Shown here: piece after piece, positions 8,599 to 17,684 of the stretch
Numbering within the stretch: position 1 is the stretch's first letter
How the letters are laid out: each line of letters opens with the position of its first letter
Origin: Pseudomonadota bacterium
GTDB lineage: Bacteria; Chloroflexota; UBA6077; JAJPGT01
Direction: 5' to 3'
NCBI GenBank assembly: GCA_021325655.1
Contig: JAJPGT010000055.1
Location: 1 to 64,000 of the forward strand
Length of the DNA: 64,000 bases
Made by a program: the position numbers and the translations under genes
The notes under the pieces: model-generated
What the model saw: only the letters and a program-made list of their open reading frames with translations
What the model was told of the DNA's origin: nothing
Database searches by the model: none

Positions 8599-9720
8599 GT
8601 GGCTCGGCTCGAGCTGGACCACCTGGTCAAACGCTACGGCAGCGGCGGCGAGCCAGCAGTGAAGGACGTCTCGCTCGATGTGGCTGACGGCGAGTTCGTC
8701 TGCCTGCTGGGGCCGTCCGGCTGCGGGAAGACGACCACCCTGCGCATCATCGGCGGCTTCCTGGCGCCGGACAGCGGCGACGTCCGCATCGACGGAGCCA
8801 GCGTCGTGAAGCAGCCGCCCGAGCGACGGCCGACCGCGATGGTGTTCCAGCGCTACGCCCTCTGGCCGCACATGACGGTCTGGCATAACCTGGCCTTCGG
8901 GCTCCAGGTCCGCCGCCGGCCGCGGGCGGAGATCGAGCGACGCGTCCAGCAAGCGCTTGAACTGGTCGGCCTGCCCGGGCTGGGCAAGCGCTACCCGGCG
9001 CAGCTTTCGGGCGGACAGCAGCAGCGCGTCGCCCTGGCGCGTGCGCTGGTGCTGGAGCCGCGCATTCTCCTGCTGGACGAGCCGCTCTCCAACCTGGACG
9101 CCCAGTTGCGTATCCACATGCGCAGCGAGCTAACGGCGATCCAGCGGCGGGTTGGCATCACCACCGTCTTTGTCACCCACGACCAGGAAGAGGCGATGAC
9201 GATCGCCGACCGCATCGCGGTGATGCACGCTGGTGCACTGGAGCAGATGGACGCGCCCGAGCAGCTCTACACCCGTCCGGCGACGCTGTTCGTGGCGACG
9301 TTCATCGGGACGATGAACGTACTGTCCGGCCGAGTGGAGTCCGACGGCTGGGTCGCCGCCGGCCCGTTCCGCCTGCCACGGCCCGCCGACGCCGCGCTCG
9401 CCCCCGGGCAGAGCGTGACCGTCGGGGTGCGGCCGGAAGACCTGATCCTGGAGGAGCGGGGCAGCGGCCGGCCCGCGGCGATCGGGCAGGTGCTCGACCT
9501 CGGGCATTACCGCCGGCTCATGCTCCGCCTGGACGGCGGGATCGCCCTGACGGCCTTTCTTCCGAAAGCCCAGCCGGTCCCTGCCGACGGCTGCACCGTG
9601 CGCTTCGGGCGGGCGCTGTTCTACGTGGGCGAGCGGCTGGCGGGCGTCCTCGAACCGCCGCCCGGAGCCTCGACCGCCGCTCAGCCGTCAACGGCGGGCA
9701 GCGTTCCGGCCTCGCCCTGA
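8599..9720 (+). CDS. ABC transporter ATP-binding protein with TOBE domain
   Basis: 373 residues. The GTG start has GGGAGG 5 bases upstream. Walker A is GPSGCGKTT (about residue 37), the Q-loop follows in VFQRYALWPHMTV, the signature is LSGGQQQR, Walker B is ILLLDEP, and the H-loop is VTHDQEEAMT. Residues after about 240 form the C-terminal TOBE/OB domain typical of CUT1/PotA/UgpC ATPases. The last 40 bases overlap, tail to tail, the oppositely transcribed phosphodiesterase gene. Confidence 0.93.
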   Translation: MARLELDHLVKRYGSGGEPAVKDVSLDVADGEFVCLLGPSGCGKTTTLRIIGGFLAPDSGDVRIDGASVVKQPPERRPTAMVFQRYALWPHMTVWHNLAFGLQVRRRPRAEIERRVQQALELVGLPGLGKRYPAQLSGGQQQRVALARALVLEPRILLLDEPLSNLDAQLRIHMRSELTAIQRRVGITTVFVTHDQEEAMTIADRIAVMHAGALEQMDAPEQLYTRPATLFVATFIGTMNVLSGRVESDGWVAAGPFRLPRPADAALAPGQSVTVGVRPEDLILEERGSGRPAAIGQVLDLGHYRRLMLRLDGGIALTAFLPKAQPVPADGCTVRFGRALFYVGERLAGVLEPPPGASTAAQPSTAGSVPASP

Positions 9721-10658
9721 ACCGCTACCAGGTCCAGCGCCGCCAGGGCCGGGGCGGTATTGGTGGTGACGACGTCGACCCCGGCCGCCACAGCGCGCGC
9801 CAGGCGCCGCCGCCAATGGGGTGTGCCGGCGTCCAGCGTCCAGACGTCCAGCACCATCCCCTCACGGTGGAACAGCTCGGCTGCGTCCGCCACGCCGTCG
9901 TCGAGCATGCGCTCGAACGCCTGCAGCCGCAGGTGGGCCTCGCGGGCGCCGGGAACCAGGCGCAGAATCCCGCCGAGCCGATCCGCCAGGTAGTCCGACA
10001 CCGGCCCGCGGCGCTCGCGGGCGAGGGGGTGGGCGTCGAGATAGCCATATGCGCCGCGAAGGCCGGGCAGCGCCTCGAGCGGATCGCCCTCGGGCTGCCA
10101 GTCGAGGTAGAAGGCCGGGTTGAAGCCGACAGGGGTCGTCGGGTCCACCCGCAGGACGCGGCGCAGGTTCCAGTCGGCGCAGCCGGCGAGGATGACCCGG
10201 TCGTGGACACCTTCGACCAGGCGGCACAGCTCCTCGACCCGCGCCCAGGGCCAGGGCTCGGTGTCCTTGAGGTCCAACTCCAGCAGCGTCGGAAACTCGA
10301 AGGCGGCGATCGTCGCGACCACCTCGCTGAGCAGCGGCGGGCTGTGCTCCGAGACCGCGCCATCTATCTGCAGCCGCAGCCGGCTCGCCTGGGCGCGGGT
10401 GGTGTCGCTCACGCGCCCGCTCCCGGTGGTACAGGCCTCGAGCTCGACGTCGTGGACCACCAGGAAGTCCGCGTCTCGCAGCATCGCGATGTCGATCTCG
10501 GCCCGCGCGACGCGCTGCCGGTAGCATTCCTCGATCGCCGCCAGCGAGTTCTCGGGATACTGGCCGCTCCAGAGGCAGCGGTGGACCTTCAGCTCGATGC
10601 GGCGGCCGCTGGGAGCGGCCAGAACCGAGGCGGGGTGTGGCTCCAGACGATAGGGCAT
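9681..10658 (-). CDS. Glycerophosphodiester phosphodiesterase-like protein
   Basis: 325 residues. It has the GDPD barrel signature: a first histidine in KVHRCLWSGQYPENSLAAI (HR plus PEN), EIDIAMLRDADFLVVHDVELE (ExD metal site and second histidine), LLELDLKD, and a terminal TTNTAPAL. HRG is replaced by HRC, and the protein is longer and more diverged than the copy at 4677, so a different substrate is possible. It converges on the importer ATPase and shares 40 bases with it. Together with the other GDPD it brackets the importer genes. Confidence 0.75.
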   Translation of the reverse strand: MPYRLEPHPASVLAAPSGRRIELKVHRCLWSGQYPENSLAAIEECYRQRVARAEIDIAMLRDADFLVVHDVELEACTTGSGRVSDTTRAQASRLRLQIDGAVSEHSPPLLSEVVATIAAFEFPTLLELDLKDTEPWPWARVEELCRLVEGVHDRVILAGCADWNLRRVLRVDPTTPVGFNPAFYLDWQPEGDPLEALPGLRGAYGYLDAHPLARERRGPVSDYLADRLGGILRLVPGAREAHLRLQAFERMLDDGVADAAELFHREGMVLDVWTLDAGTPHWRRRLARAVAAGVDVVTTNTAPALAALDLVAVQGEAGTLPAVDG

Positions 10659-10753
10659 GCTTCAGATGATAGCGGCCCCGTCCCGGGTGAGCCTGCCGGT
10701 CTGGTCTCGCGCAGGGGGACCGCTCGGCGCGGGCAGTTCGAGCGCCATGATGG

Positions 10754-10782
10754 TTGACAGGAGTCCAGAGGTGGCGTTATGC
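10754..10782 (+). promoter_or_regulatory. Sigma-70-type promoter for the peptide-binding gene
   Basis: TTGACA (10754-10759), a 17-base spacer and TTATGC (10777-10782) lie 58 bases before the ATG at 10840. The -35 box is a perfect match; the -10 is weak. Confidence 0.5.
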
Positions 10783-10839
10783 CAGTACTAGCGTCCGCCC
10801 CGTCGGACACGCAGTCTGATACGTGGAAGGTCGTGTTCC

Positions 10840-12531
10840 ATGGCTGAGCGGGATCTATCCGGAGCTGCCCGTGTGATCGATCGGCGCGCGTTCCTCAAGC
10901 TGACGCTCGGGGCCGGCGGCGTCATGCTGCTGGCCGCCTGCACCTCGACGCCCGCGGCCGCGCCCACCACCGCCCCGGCCGTGGCACCACAGGCCGCCGC
11001 CACCTCCGGTCCCGCGACCGGGGCGGCGCCGACCACTGCCGCGGCTCCCACCACCGCCCCGGCCACCCAAGTCGGCACCGCTACGATGCGGATCGCCATC
11101 GGGATCGATCCCGATACGCTTGATCCGGTCGGGCAGACGACCACCACCGTCCAGAACATTGTCGACTACATGGTCGAGTCGCTCGTCTTCCTCGGCCAGG
11201 ATGGCAAGCCCCAGCCGGGGCTCGCGGAGTCCTGGCAGGTGAGCCCGGACGGCAAGTCCTACACGTTCAAGCTGCGCCAGGGCGTGGCCTTCCACGATGG
11301 CGCGCCGTTCAACGCCGACGCGGTGAAGCAGAGCTTCGAGCGGGTGCTGAACAAGGATATGAAGGTGCCACTCCGGTCGCCGATGGAGCGGGTGGACCAG
11401 GTCACCGCGGTCGACGCCAGCACCGTCCGCTTCGATCTGAAGGCCCCCTTCCCGCCGTTCATCGCCGCCATGGCCGGCACCCAGTACGCCATCGTCTCGC
11501 CCAACGTCGCCAAGAGCTTCCCGACCAGCTACAACGAGCAGCCGGTTGGGACCGGCCCGTACCTGTTCAAAAGCCGCACCAAGGGCTCCGAGGTCGTCCT
11601 GGAACGCAACGAGAAGTACTGGGGGCGCAAGCCGTACTACCAGACCGTCCAGTTCCGCGTCGTACCAGAGGCGGCGACGCGCGAGAGCCTGCTGCTCGCC
11701 AACCAGGCGGAGATGATCATCCTGCCGCCGGTGTCGGATATTCCGAAATTGCAGCAGAACAGCCAGGTGAAGGTGCTGCTGGCGCCGAGCAACCGGACCA
11801 TCTTCGTCGCGATCGACGTGACCCGGCCCGGGCCGACCCAGGATGCCAAGTTCCGCCAGGCGCTCAACTACGCGGTGGACAAGGAGGGCATCATCAAGAG
11901 TGTGCTGTTCGGCGCCGCCGACCCGATGGACGCGCCGATGTCGTCGATGCTCTTCGGCTACTGCAAGGCCGGGGCGTATCCCTACGATCCGAACAAGGCC
12001 AAGCAGCTCCTCCAGGAAGGCGGCTACAGCAACGTGGCGCTCAAGATGGGCTATCCAACCGGTCGGTACGTGCAGGATGCGCAGGCGGCGCAGGCGATCG
12101 CCGGCAACCTGCGCGACGTTGGGATCAACGTCGACCCCCAGACATCGGACTGGCCGAGCTACCTGGCGCAGATCAACGTTCCGCCGGACAAGTCGACGTT
12201 CGATATCCACATGCTCGGCTGGGCGCCGGGGTTCCTCGACGCCTTCCAGGCGATGGTGCAGTTCAAGAAGAGCGCCTGGCCGCCGGCCGGGCTGGCGACG
12301 TCGCACTATAGCAACCCGCAGGTCGAAGACCTGCTCAGCAAGGCGGACCAGAACCAGAACGAGCAGGAGCGCGCCCAGCAGTACTGCGAGGCCTCGAAGC
12401 TCATCTGGAACGACGCGCCCTGGATCTTCCTCTGGGTGCAGAAGTTCCCCATCGTCCACTCGGTCAAGGTGAAGAACATCGGCTCGCTGGCGATCGAGAA
12501 GTTCTCGGCGATCTACGCCGAGCCGGCGTGA
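10840..12531 (+). CDS. ABC transporter substrate-binding protein, family 5 (oligopeptide/dipeptide type)
   Basis: 563 residues. A Tat motif (DRRAFLKLTLG) and lipobox LLAAC give a probable Tat-exported lipoprotein. An Ala/Thr/Pro linker reaches about residue 75. The family 5 fold follows: TLDPVGQTTTTVQNI, LAESWQVSPDGKSYTFKLRQGVAFHDG and QPVGTGPYLF are signature segments. Family members bind peptides, nickel, opines or glutathione; the ligand cannot be told here. Two permeases follow, but no ATPase gene does. Confidence 0.92.
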   Translation: MAERDLSGAARVIDRRAFLKLTLGAGGVMLLAACTSTPAAAPTTAPAVAPQAAATSGPATGAAPTTAAAPTTAPATQVGTATMRIAIGIDPDTLDPVGQTTTTVQNIVDYMVESLVFLGQDGKPQPGLAESWQVSPDGKSYTFKLRQGVAFHDGAPFNADAVKQSFERVLNKDMKVPLRSPMERVDQVTAVDASTVRFDLKAPFPPFIAAMAGTQYAIVSPNVAKSFPTSYNEQPVGTGPYLFKSRTKGSEVVLERNEKYWGRKPYYQTVQFRVVPEAATRESLLLANQAEMIILPPVSDIPKLQQNSQVKVLLAPSNRTIFVAIDVTRPGPTQDAKFRQALNYAVDKEGIIKSVLFGAADPMDAPMSSMLFGYCKAGAYPYDPNKAKQLLQEGGYSNVALKMGYPTGRYVQDAQAAQAIAGNLRDVGINVDPQTSDWPSYLAQINVPPDKSTFDIHMLGWAPGFLDAFQAMVQFKKSAWPPAGLATSHYSNPQVEDLLSKADQNQNEQERAQQYCEASKLIWNDAPWIFLWVQKFPIVHSVKVKNIGSLAIEKFSAIYAEPA

Positions 12532-12610
12532 GTGACGTCGAGCAGCGGCGGAGCGCGGGGGATCGCTCTCCGTGCTTCGCCGGGTTGTCCAGCGGGGCCG
12601 GAGGAGAGCG

Positions 12611-13531
12611 GTGCTGACCTACATCGTGCGGCGGCTGGTCGCGGCGATCCCGACGCTGCTCGGCGTCGCGGCGATCGTCTTCGCCATGCTCCGGCTGCTG
12701 CCTGGCGACCCCGCGCGGGTGATCGCCGGCCTGCTGGCGACCGACGAGGACGTCGAGCGGATCCGCCATCAGCTTGGGCTGGACCAGCCGCTGCCGATCC
12801 AGTTCCTCGACTTCTTCCTGCGGCTCCTCCGGCTCGACCTCGGTACCTCGGCCCGTACCAACCAGCCGGTTATGAACGAGATCCTGGCGCGGCTGCCGCA
12901 CACCATCGAGCTGGCGGTGATCGCGACCATCATCGCCACCATCGTCGGGGTCGCCGCCGGCGTGCTGGCCGCGTCGCACCACAACTCCCGGGTGGACTAC
13001 CTGATCTCCGCAGCCACACTCTTCGGGATCTCGATGCCGGTCTACTGGCTCGGGCTCATGCTCATCGTCGTCTTTGCCATCTCGCTCCACTGGTTCCCGG
13101 CCGCGGGCGCCGACGAGCCGCTCAGTGTCGTCCTGCCGTCGCTCACCCTGGCCGGCTTCGTCGTCGCGCTGATCGCGCGCATGACCCGCTCGAGCCTGCT
13201 GGAAGTGCTACGCCAGGACTACGTCCGCACCGCGCGCGCGAAAGGGCTCCAGGAGTGGCGGGTGACCTACGTCCACGCGCTGCGCAACGCCCTGCTGCCC
13301 GTCATCACGGTCATCGGCCTCCAGTTCGGCACCCTGCTAGGCGGCGCGGTACTCACTGAGACAGTGTTCGGCTGGCCGGGGATCGGGCAGCTCCTGGTCG
13401 ACTCGATCTTCGCCCGCGACTATCCGCTCGTCCAGGGGATCGTGCTCACCTTCGCGGCGCTGTTCATCCTGGTCAACCTGGCAGTTGACGTACTGTACGC
13501 CTATGTCGACCCCCGCATACGCTACCACTGA
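12611..13531 (+). CDS. Oligopeptide-type ABC permease, DppB-like
   Basis: 306 residues from the GTG at 12611, chosen for GGAGGAG 6 bases upstream. It begins LTYIVRRLVAAIPTLLGVAAIVF, the usual first helix, then the conserved LLPGDPAR segment of DppB proteins. The cytoplasmic EAA loop reads YVRTARAKGLQEWRVTYVHALRNALLP, a strong family match. WPGIGQLLVDSIFARDYPLVQG near the end is also diagnostic. It lies 79 bases after the binding-protein gene and overlaps the next permease by 29 bases. Confidence 0.93.
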   Translation: MLTYIVRRLVAAIPTLLGVAAIVFAMLRLLPGDPARVIAGLLATDEDVERIRHQLGLDQPLPIQFLDFFLRLLRLDLGTSARTNQPVMNEILARLPHTIELAVIATIIATIVGVAAGVLAASHHNSRVDYLISAATLFGISMPVYWLGLMLIVVFAISLHWFPAAGADEPLSVVLPSLTLAGFVVALIARMTRSSLLEVLRQDYVRTARAKGLQEWRVTYVHALRNALLPVITVIGLQFGTLLGGAVLTETVFGWPGIGQLLVDSIFARDYPLVQGIVLTFAALFILVNLAVDVLYAYVDPRIRYH

Positions 13532-14405
13532 GGCGGCGGTCCCCACGCCGCGGGCGGCCCCGGCCCGCGCCGGGTTGGAGACGTGGCGGCGCTTTCGCCG
13601 CCACCGCGCGGCGCTGCTGGGCCTGGCGGTGCTGGCCGGCTTTGCCCTGCTGGCGGCGGCCGCCCCGCTGGTCACCCCGTACGACCCGGTGGTCCAGCAG
13701 TTGCGCGACGCGCTACAGGGCCCCTCGCGCGCCCACCCCCTGGGGACCGACTTCCTCGGCCGTGACATCCTGGCGCGCCTCCTCTACGGCGCGCGCTACA
13801 CGCTGATCATCGGCTTCCTGGCGGTCGCCCTCGGCCTGGTGGTCGGTGTTCCGCTCGGCGCCATCTCCGGCTACTACGGCGGCTGGCTCGACCTCGTGGC
13901 CCAGCGCTTCGTGGACATCCTGCTATCGTTCCCCGGATTTCTGCTCGCGCTGTCGCTGGTGGCGACCCTCGGCCCGGGCCTGGAGAACGTAGTGATCTCC
14001 GTGGGCATCGGGTCGATGCCCTTCTTCGTCCGGCTGGTCCGCGCCTCCACGCTCAGCCTGCGCGAGCAGCCGTACATCGAAGCGGCCCGGGTGGTCGGGG
14101 TGGCGGACGTGGCGATCATCTTCCGCCATATCCTGCCCAACGCCACTGCCCCGGTCATCGTCCAGGCCACCGTCTGGCTGGGCCAGGCGATCCTGGTCGC
14201 GGCCGGGCTGGGCTTCCTCGGCCTGGGCGTGCAGCCGCCGACGCCGGAGTGGGGGGCGATGCTCGGCGAGGGGCGCAACTACATCTTCTCCAACCCGAAC
14301 CTGGCCACTTTCCCCGGCCTGGCCATCTTCGCCGCCGTGCTCGCCTTCAACCTGGTGGGCGACGGGCTCCGCGATGCCCTCGACCCGCGGCTGCGGACGC
14401 GCTAG
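13503..14405 (+). CDS. Oligopeptide-type ABC permease, DppC-like
   Basis: 300 residues from ATG 13503, inside the preceding gene. The N-terminus has the DppC/OppC pattern: WRRFRRHRAALLGLAVLAGF, then HPLGTDFLGRDILARLLYGAR. The EAA loop is YIEAARVVGVADVAIIFRHILPN. GLGFLGLGVQPPTPEWGAML is a hallmark of this subunit. It should form the channel with the DppB-like protein. No nucleotide-binding subunit follows; the next gene is a PHP-domain hydrolase. Confidence 0.93.
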   Translation: MSTPAYATTEAAVPTPRAAPARAGLETWRRFRRHRAALLGLAVLAGFALLAAAAPLVTPYDPVVQQLRDALQGPSRAHPLGTDFLGRDILARLLYGARYTLIIGFLAVALGLVVGVPLGAISGYYGGWLDLVAQRFVDILLSFPGFLLALSLVATLGPGLENVVISVGIGSMPFFVRLVRASTLSLREQPYIEAARVVGVADVAIIFRHILPNATAPVIVQATVWLGQAILVAAGLGFLGLGVQPPTPEWGAMLGEGRNYIFSNPNLATFPGLAIFAAVLAFNLVGDGLRDALDPRLRTR

Positions 14406-14503
14406 CCGGTGAGCACCGGCCAGCCTCCAGCCGCCCGCGCCAGCGGAGCCCATCCAGCGCGCCGACAGCCCGCGCCTTGGCCCGTCGATCAGGTGCAGCG
14501 GAG

Positions 14504-15502
14504 ATGACAGTGTCCGCAACACCCTACCAGGCCGCCGGGCTGCGGCGGCTGAAGGGAGAGATGCATCTCCACTCGCACCACAGCGACGGCCAGGACAGCG
14601 TCGCCGCGATGCTCCACGCCTGCCGCGCGGCGGGGTACGACTTCGTGGTGCTGACCGACCACAACACGGTCAGCGGCGGCCCGGAGCTGCTCGCAGCCCC
14701 GGGGGTGGCGACCCTGCTCGGCGCGGAGGCGACCACCTTCCGCGGCCACGCGGTCTGCACCGGGATCACCGCGCTGCCGGAGTGGCGCGACCTGGAGCGG
14801 CGCGGGATGGACGCGTTCGCCGACGACGTGCATGCCCAGGACGGCCTGCTGACCATTGCTCACCCGGCCCGGCTCGGGTCGCCCGTCTGCACCGGCTGCG
14901 CCTGGGAGTGGCCAGTACGGCCGGACGCGGTCGACCTGTGGGAGGTCTTCTCCGGCGGCAGCCCTTCCGAGGCGGAACTGGAGCTTGCACTCACGTTCTG
15001 GCAGCGCCTGCTGCTGGCCGGTGGCCGAGCGGGGCCAGTAGCGGCCGGCGACGTGCACTCGGCCGCGGCCGCCGCGGCGTCCCGCGCCGCGACCTACGTC
15101 TATACCCCGAGTCCTGCGCCAATGGCGATCCTGGCGGCGCTGCGGGAGCGGCGCCTGTTCGCCTCGCGTGGCCCGCTCATCGACTTCTGGCTGGAGGCAG
15201 AGGATGGCTGCAGAACGCTGGTGGGCGAGCGCGTCGCGGTGGATGCCCGCTGGCGACCCTGCTGCCGTCTGGAGCCGCCCGAGGCCTGGCGCGGGGCACG
15301 CCTGCGAGCGCTGCTGGCCGACCGGCCGCCGCGGGCGGACCGGGCGCTGGCGCCCACGGAGCTACCAGTGTTGGGAACCGCGCTCGACGTGCCCTGGGGC
15401 GAGCCGCTGCCCCGGTGGGATGGGGTGATCTGCGTCTACGCCGAGGTCCGCGCCGCCGATGGCACGCTTCAGGCAGTCACCGCGCCGATCTGGATCCGGT
15501 AG
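14504..15502 (+). CDS. PHP-domain metallohydrolase (CehA/McbA-like)
   Basis: 332 residues. GEMHLHSHHSDGQDS supplies the first PHP metal ligands (HxH, then H and D), FVVLTDHNT the second histidine region, LLGAEATT the glutamate, and IAHPARLGSP and AAGDVHSA the remaining ligands. This is the metal-dependent phosphoesterase barrel also found in CehA-type carbaryl hydrolases. The C-terminal third is a beta-rich extension. It lies 98 bases after the peptide permeases and probably acts on an imported compound. Its end overlaps an opposite gene by 34 bases. Confidence 0.8.
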   Translation: MTVSATPYQAAGLRRLKGEMHLHSHHSDGQDSVAAMLHACRAAGYDFVVLTDHNTVSGGPELLAAPGVATLLGAEATTFRGHAVCTGITALPEWRDLERRGMDAFADDVHAQDGLLTIAHPARLGSPVCTGCAWEWPVRPDAVDLWEVFSGGSPSEAELELALTFWQRLLLAGGRAGPVAAGDVHSAAAAAASRAATYVYTPSPAPMAILAALRERRLFASRGPLIDFWLEAEDGCRTLVGERVAVDARWRPCCRLEPPEAWRGARLRALLADRPPRADRALAPTELPVLGTALDVPWGEPLPRWDGVICVYAEVRAADGTLQAVTAPIWIR

Positions 15503-16002
15503 CGGCAGCTCGCGGTGTGCAGGCCGTGGACCGTCAGCGTCACGGTCCAGCGTCCGGCTGGCAGCGGCCCGGCCACGAAGCCCGGCGAGGCCGTCTCCGG
15601 CGCCAGCCAGAGCTCCTGCGCTGGATCGTGGCGGTGCGCCGCGCCGCGGTAGGCGCCCTGAGCATCGTCCAGCGAGAGCGTCAACAGGTTCGGTGTCCTG
15701 CCGTACGGCCCCGGAGTGGCGCTCGGCCCGAGGAGCCGCTGCTGCTGGGCTTCTGCCCAGGCCTGGGCCAGATGCGCCTGCGTGCTGCCCAGGCGCGCCG
15801 CGAGCGCCTGGGCGCGCGCCTCCAGCGCCGCGCGGATGAGCGCCGCGGAGTGCTGCTCGGTCGGTCTCTTCGGCCGGTAGTCGAAGCGCAGCCGCAGCGC
15901 GCGACACCCGCCGGGGACATCGAAGCCGAAGGTGCGATGGGTGCGCGCATCGACCGGTCCGAGCGAGCCGCTGAAGTCAGCCAGCCGACGCTCCAACGCC
16001 AT
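15469..16002 (-). CDS. Beta-sandwich protein, possible partner domain of the PHP hydrolase
   Basis: 177 residues if begun at the ATG at 16002; an in-frame start 13 codons upstream is possible. The composition is protein-like: TFGFDVPGGCRALRLRFDYRP at the front, LLTLSLDDAQGAYRG in the middle, and TPG-like SPGFVAGPLPAGRWTVTLTVHGL near the end. The last segments resemble the beta-sandwich found at the N-terminus of CehA/McbA-type PHP proteins. Here it is a separate gene, converging on and overlapping the PHP gene by 34 bases. Homology is from memory and weak. Confidence 0.5.
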   Translation of the reverse strand: MALERRLADFSGSLGPVDARTHRTFGFDVPGGCRALRLRFDYRPKRPTEQHSAALIRAALEARAQALAARLGSTQAHLAQAWAEAQQQRLLGPSATPGPYGRTPNLLTLSLDDAQGAYRGAAHRHDPAQELWLAPETASPGFVAGPLPAGRWTVTLTVHGLHTASCRYRIQIGAVTA

Positions 16003-16080
16003 CGCCCGCACCCCGCCACCCGCGCTCCTCGCCCTGGCCACGTCGGTAAGGCCCGCGGCTTCGTGCCGCTCTCGCCGCCA

Positions 16081-16788
16081 TCAGAGCAGGAGCCAACCGC
16101 CGTCTACCCGCAGGTCGACCCCATTCAGCGACGGGTTTTCTAGCAGGAACACTACCGCGTCTACCACGTCGCGCATCGCCACCAGCCGCCGCGTCGGCGT
16201 CCGCGCTCGCACCGCTTCCAGCACCTCGGGGGGCTTAGCGGCCCAGTACGGGCTATCGCCGACGATGCCCGGATGGATGGCGTTGACCCGCACCGGCGCT
16301 AGCTCGTGCACCAGCGTCCGGGTGAGGCCCGAGATGCCGCCGTTGACTGTGCTGACCGTGGTGGAGCCGGGATACGGCCGGTCCTTGGCGAGCCCGCCGA
16401 ACAGCACGATGGAGGCATCCGCGATGAGGCGCGACGCCAGCACGTGCACCACCTCGGTGTACCCGACGAGCTTGAGCGTGGTCAGCCGAATCGCCCCGGC
16501 GATGCTGTAGTCGCGGACGCGATTCTCATCTCGCTCGATCGCGGCGATCACGAGATGCTGCACCGGGCCCACCTCGGCCAGACGTGCGGCGATCTCTTCC
16601 GGCCGGGCCAGGTCCAGGCCAATCCCGCGCGTCTGGCCGCCGATCTCACTCGCCACCGTCTGGGCCCGGGCGGCATCACGCCCGGAGAGCACCACCTCGC
16701 GACCCCGGCTCGCGTAGTGCCGCGCCACCTCCTTCCCCAGTCCGGATGTCCCGCCGATGACGACGACGCTCCCTGTCTGTGGCATCAT
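16081..16788 (-). CDS. Short-chain dehydrogenase/reductase family protein lacking the YxxxK motif
   Basis: 235 residues. The nucleotide-binding GGTSGLGK motif (about 12-19) and a Rossmann pattern identify an SDR. The expected catalytic Tyr-x-x-x-Lys is missing: the aligned stretch reads VSTVNGGISGLTRTL, with Val for Tyr and Asn for Lys. It may therefore bind NAD(P) without the classical chemistry, or use other residues. It is the last gene of a three-gene operon, overlapping the bicupin gene by 4 bases. Confidence 0.85.
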   Translation of the reverse strand: MMPQTGSVVVIGGTSGLGKEVARHYASRGREVVLSGRDAARAQTVASEIGGQTRGIGLDLARPEEIAARLAEVGPVQHLVIAAIERDENRVRDYSIAGAIRLTTLKLVGYTEVVHVLASRLIADASIVLFGGLAKDRPYPGSTTVSTVNGGISGLTRTLVHELAPVRVNAIHPGIVGDSPYWAAKPPEVLEAVRARTPTRRLVAMRDVVDAVVFLLENPSLNGVDLRVDGGWLLL

Positions 16789-17684
16789 TCCTCTCTGGAG
16801 AGCTTGTCTCGCAGGTAGTTCCAGTCGCGCGCGAAGCGATAAGAGTGGCGCGCTGGGGGCTGCGGCGCCTGTGTCTCCAGCCAGCGCACGAGTGCCTGCG
16901 TCGGATTGGAGAACTCGTGGACGCAGCCCACCCCGGCCCAGGCCACGTCGCCGCAGGCGAGGTGGTACCGCTCGCCGTCGAAGACGGCATCGACCTCCCC
17001 GTCTAGAATCAGGTACGTCTCCTCGAACGGGTGGTCGTGCGGGCCGGCCAGGCCCCGCGGCTCGTACTGCACCATGAACATGGTCGAGAGCTGGGCCCCC
17101 AGGTCGCTATCGACCATCATCTTCACGGTAATCCCGCTGTACACCAGCAGCGCGGTGCGCATGCTGGCCGAGACCGCGAGCCGGTCCTGGGTCTGCTTGT
17201 CCACGTCCATGTTGGCCGGCTCGATGTGCCCGAAGCGGCGGGTGCGCGGGTCACGGACGTCGACCGGAATGGGGGCGGCGGAGGGAAGCGGCGGGACGAA
17301 CAGCGTATCGCCACCGAACCGCTGCCGGGGCTGCGGAGCGAGCATGTCGGCCCAGCTCGCGGCCACCGCTCCCGCATTCTCCCACTGGTGGGGGACGCCG
17401 ACCGGCAGCAGCCCGTAATCGCCCGGCCGGAGCAGAAACGCTCCCTCGCTCGTCCTTAAGATCACCTCCCCCTCGAGCACGAAGACACTCTCCTCGAAGG
17501 AGTGCACGTGCGCCGCCACCCGGCCGCCCGGATCGAGCCGCGCGATCCCAAAGCCGGTGTGCACCGCGCCGGTCGACTCCCCGACCACGGGCCAGCGGCA
17601 GAACCCTTCGCTCCGGCCGGCCAGCTCCTCAGGGACGGCGAAAGCGGCTTCGGCCGCTCGTCGGACCAGATGTCGTGCGCTCAT
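16785..17684 (-). CDS. Bicupin protein, ureidoglycine aminohydrolase-like
   Basis: 299 residues with two cupin barrels. The first carries HVHSFEESVFVLEGEV (about 79-94), the second HDHPFEETYLILDGEV and a later CVHEFSN histidine, so both retain metal-ligand histidines and glutamates. Architecture and length match (S)-ureidoglycine aminohydrolase (AllE)-type bicupins, which release ammonia in ureide breakdown. The operon partners here are not a standard allantoin set, so the substrate is open. It overlaps both neighbours by 4 bases. Confidence 0.75.
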   Translation of the reverse strand: MSARHLVRRAAEAAFAVPEELAGRSEGFCRWPVVGESTGAVHTGFGIARLDPGGRVAAHVHSFEESVFVLEGEVILRTSEGAFLLRPGDYGLLPVGVPHQWENAGAVAASWADMLAPQPRQRFGGDTLFVPPLPSAAPIPVDVRDPRTRRFGHIEPANMDVDKQTQDRLAVSASMRTALLVYSGITVKMMVDSDLGAQLSTMFMVQYEPRGLAGPHDHPFEETYLILDGEVDAVFDGERYHLACGDVAWAGVGCVHEFSNPTQALVRWLETQAPQPPARHSYRFARDWNYLRDKLSREE

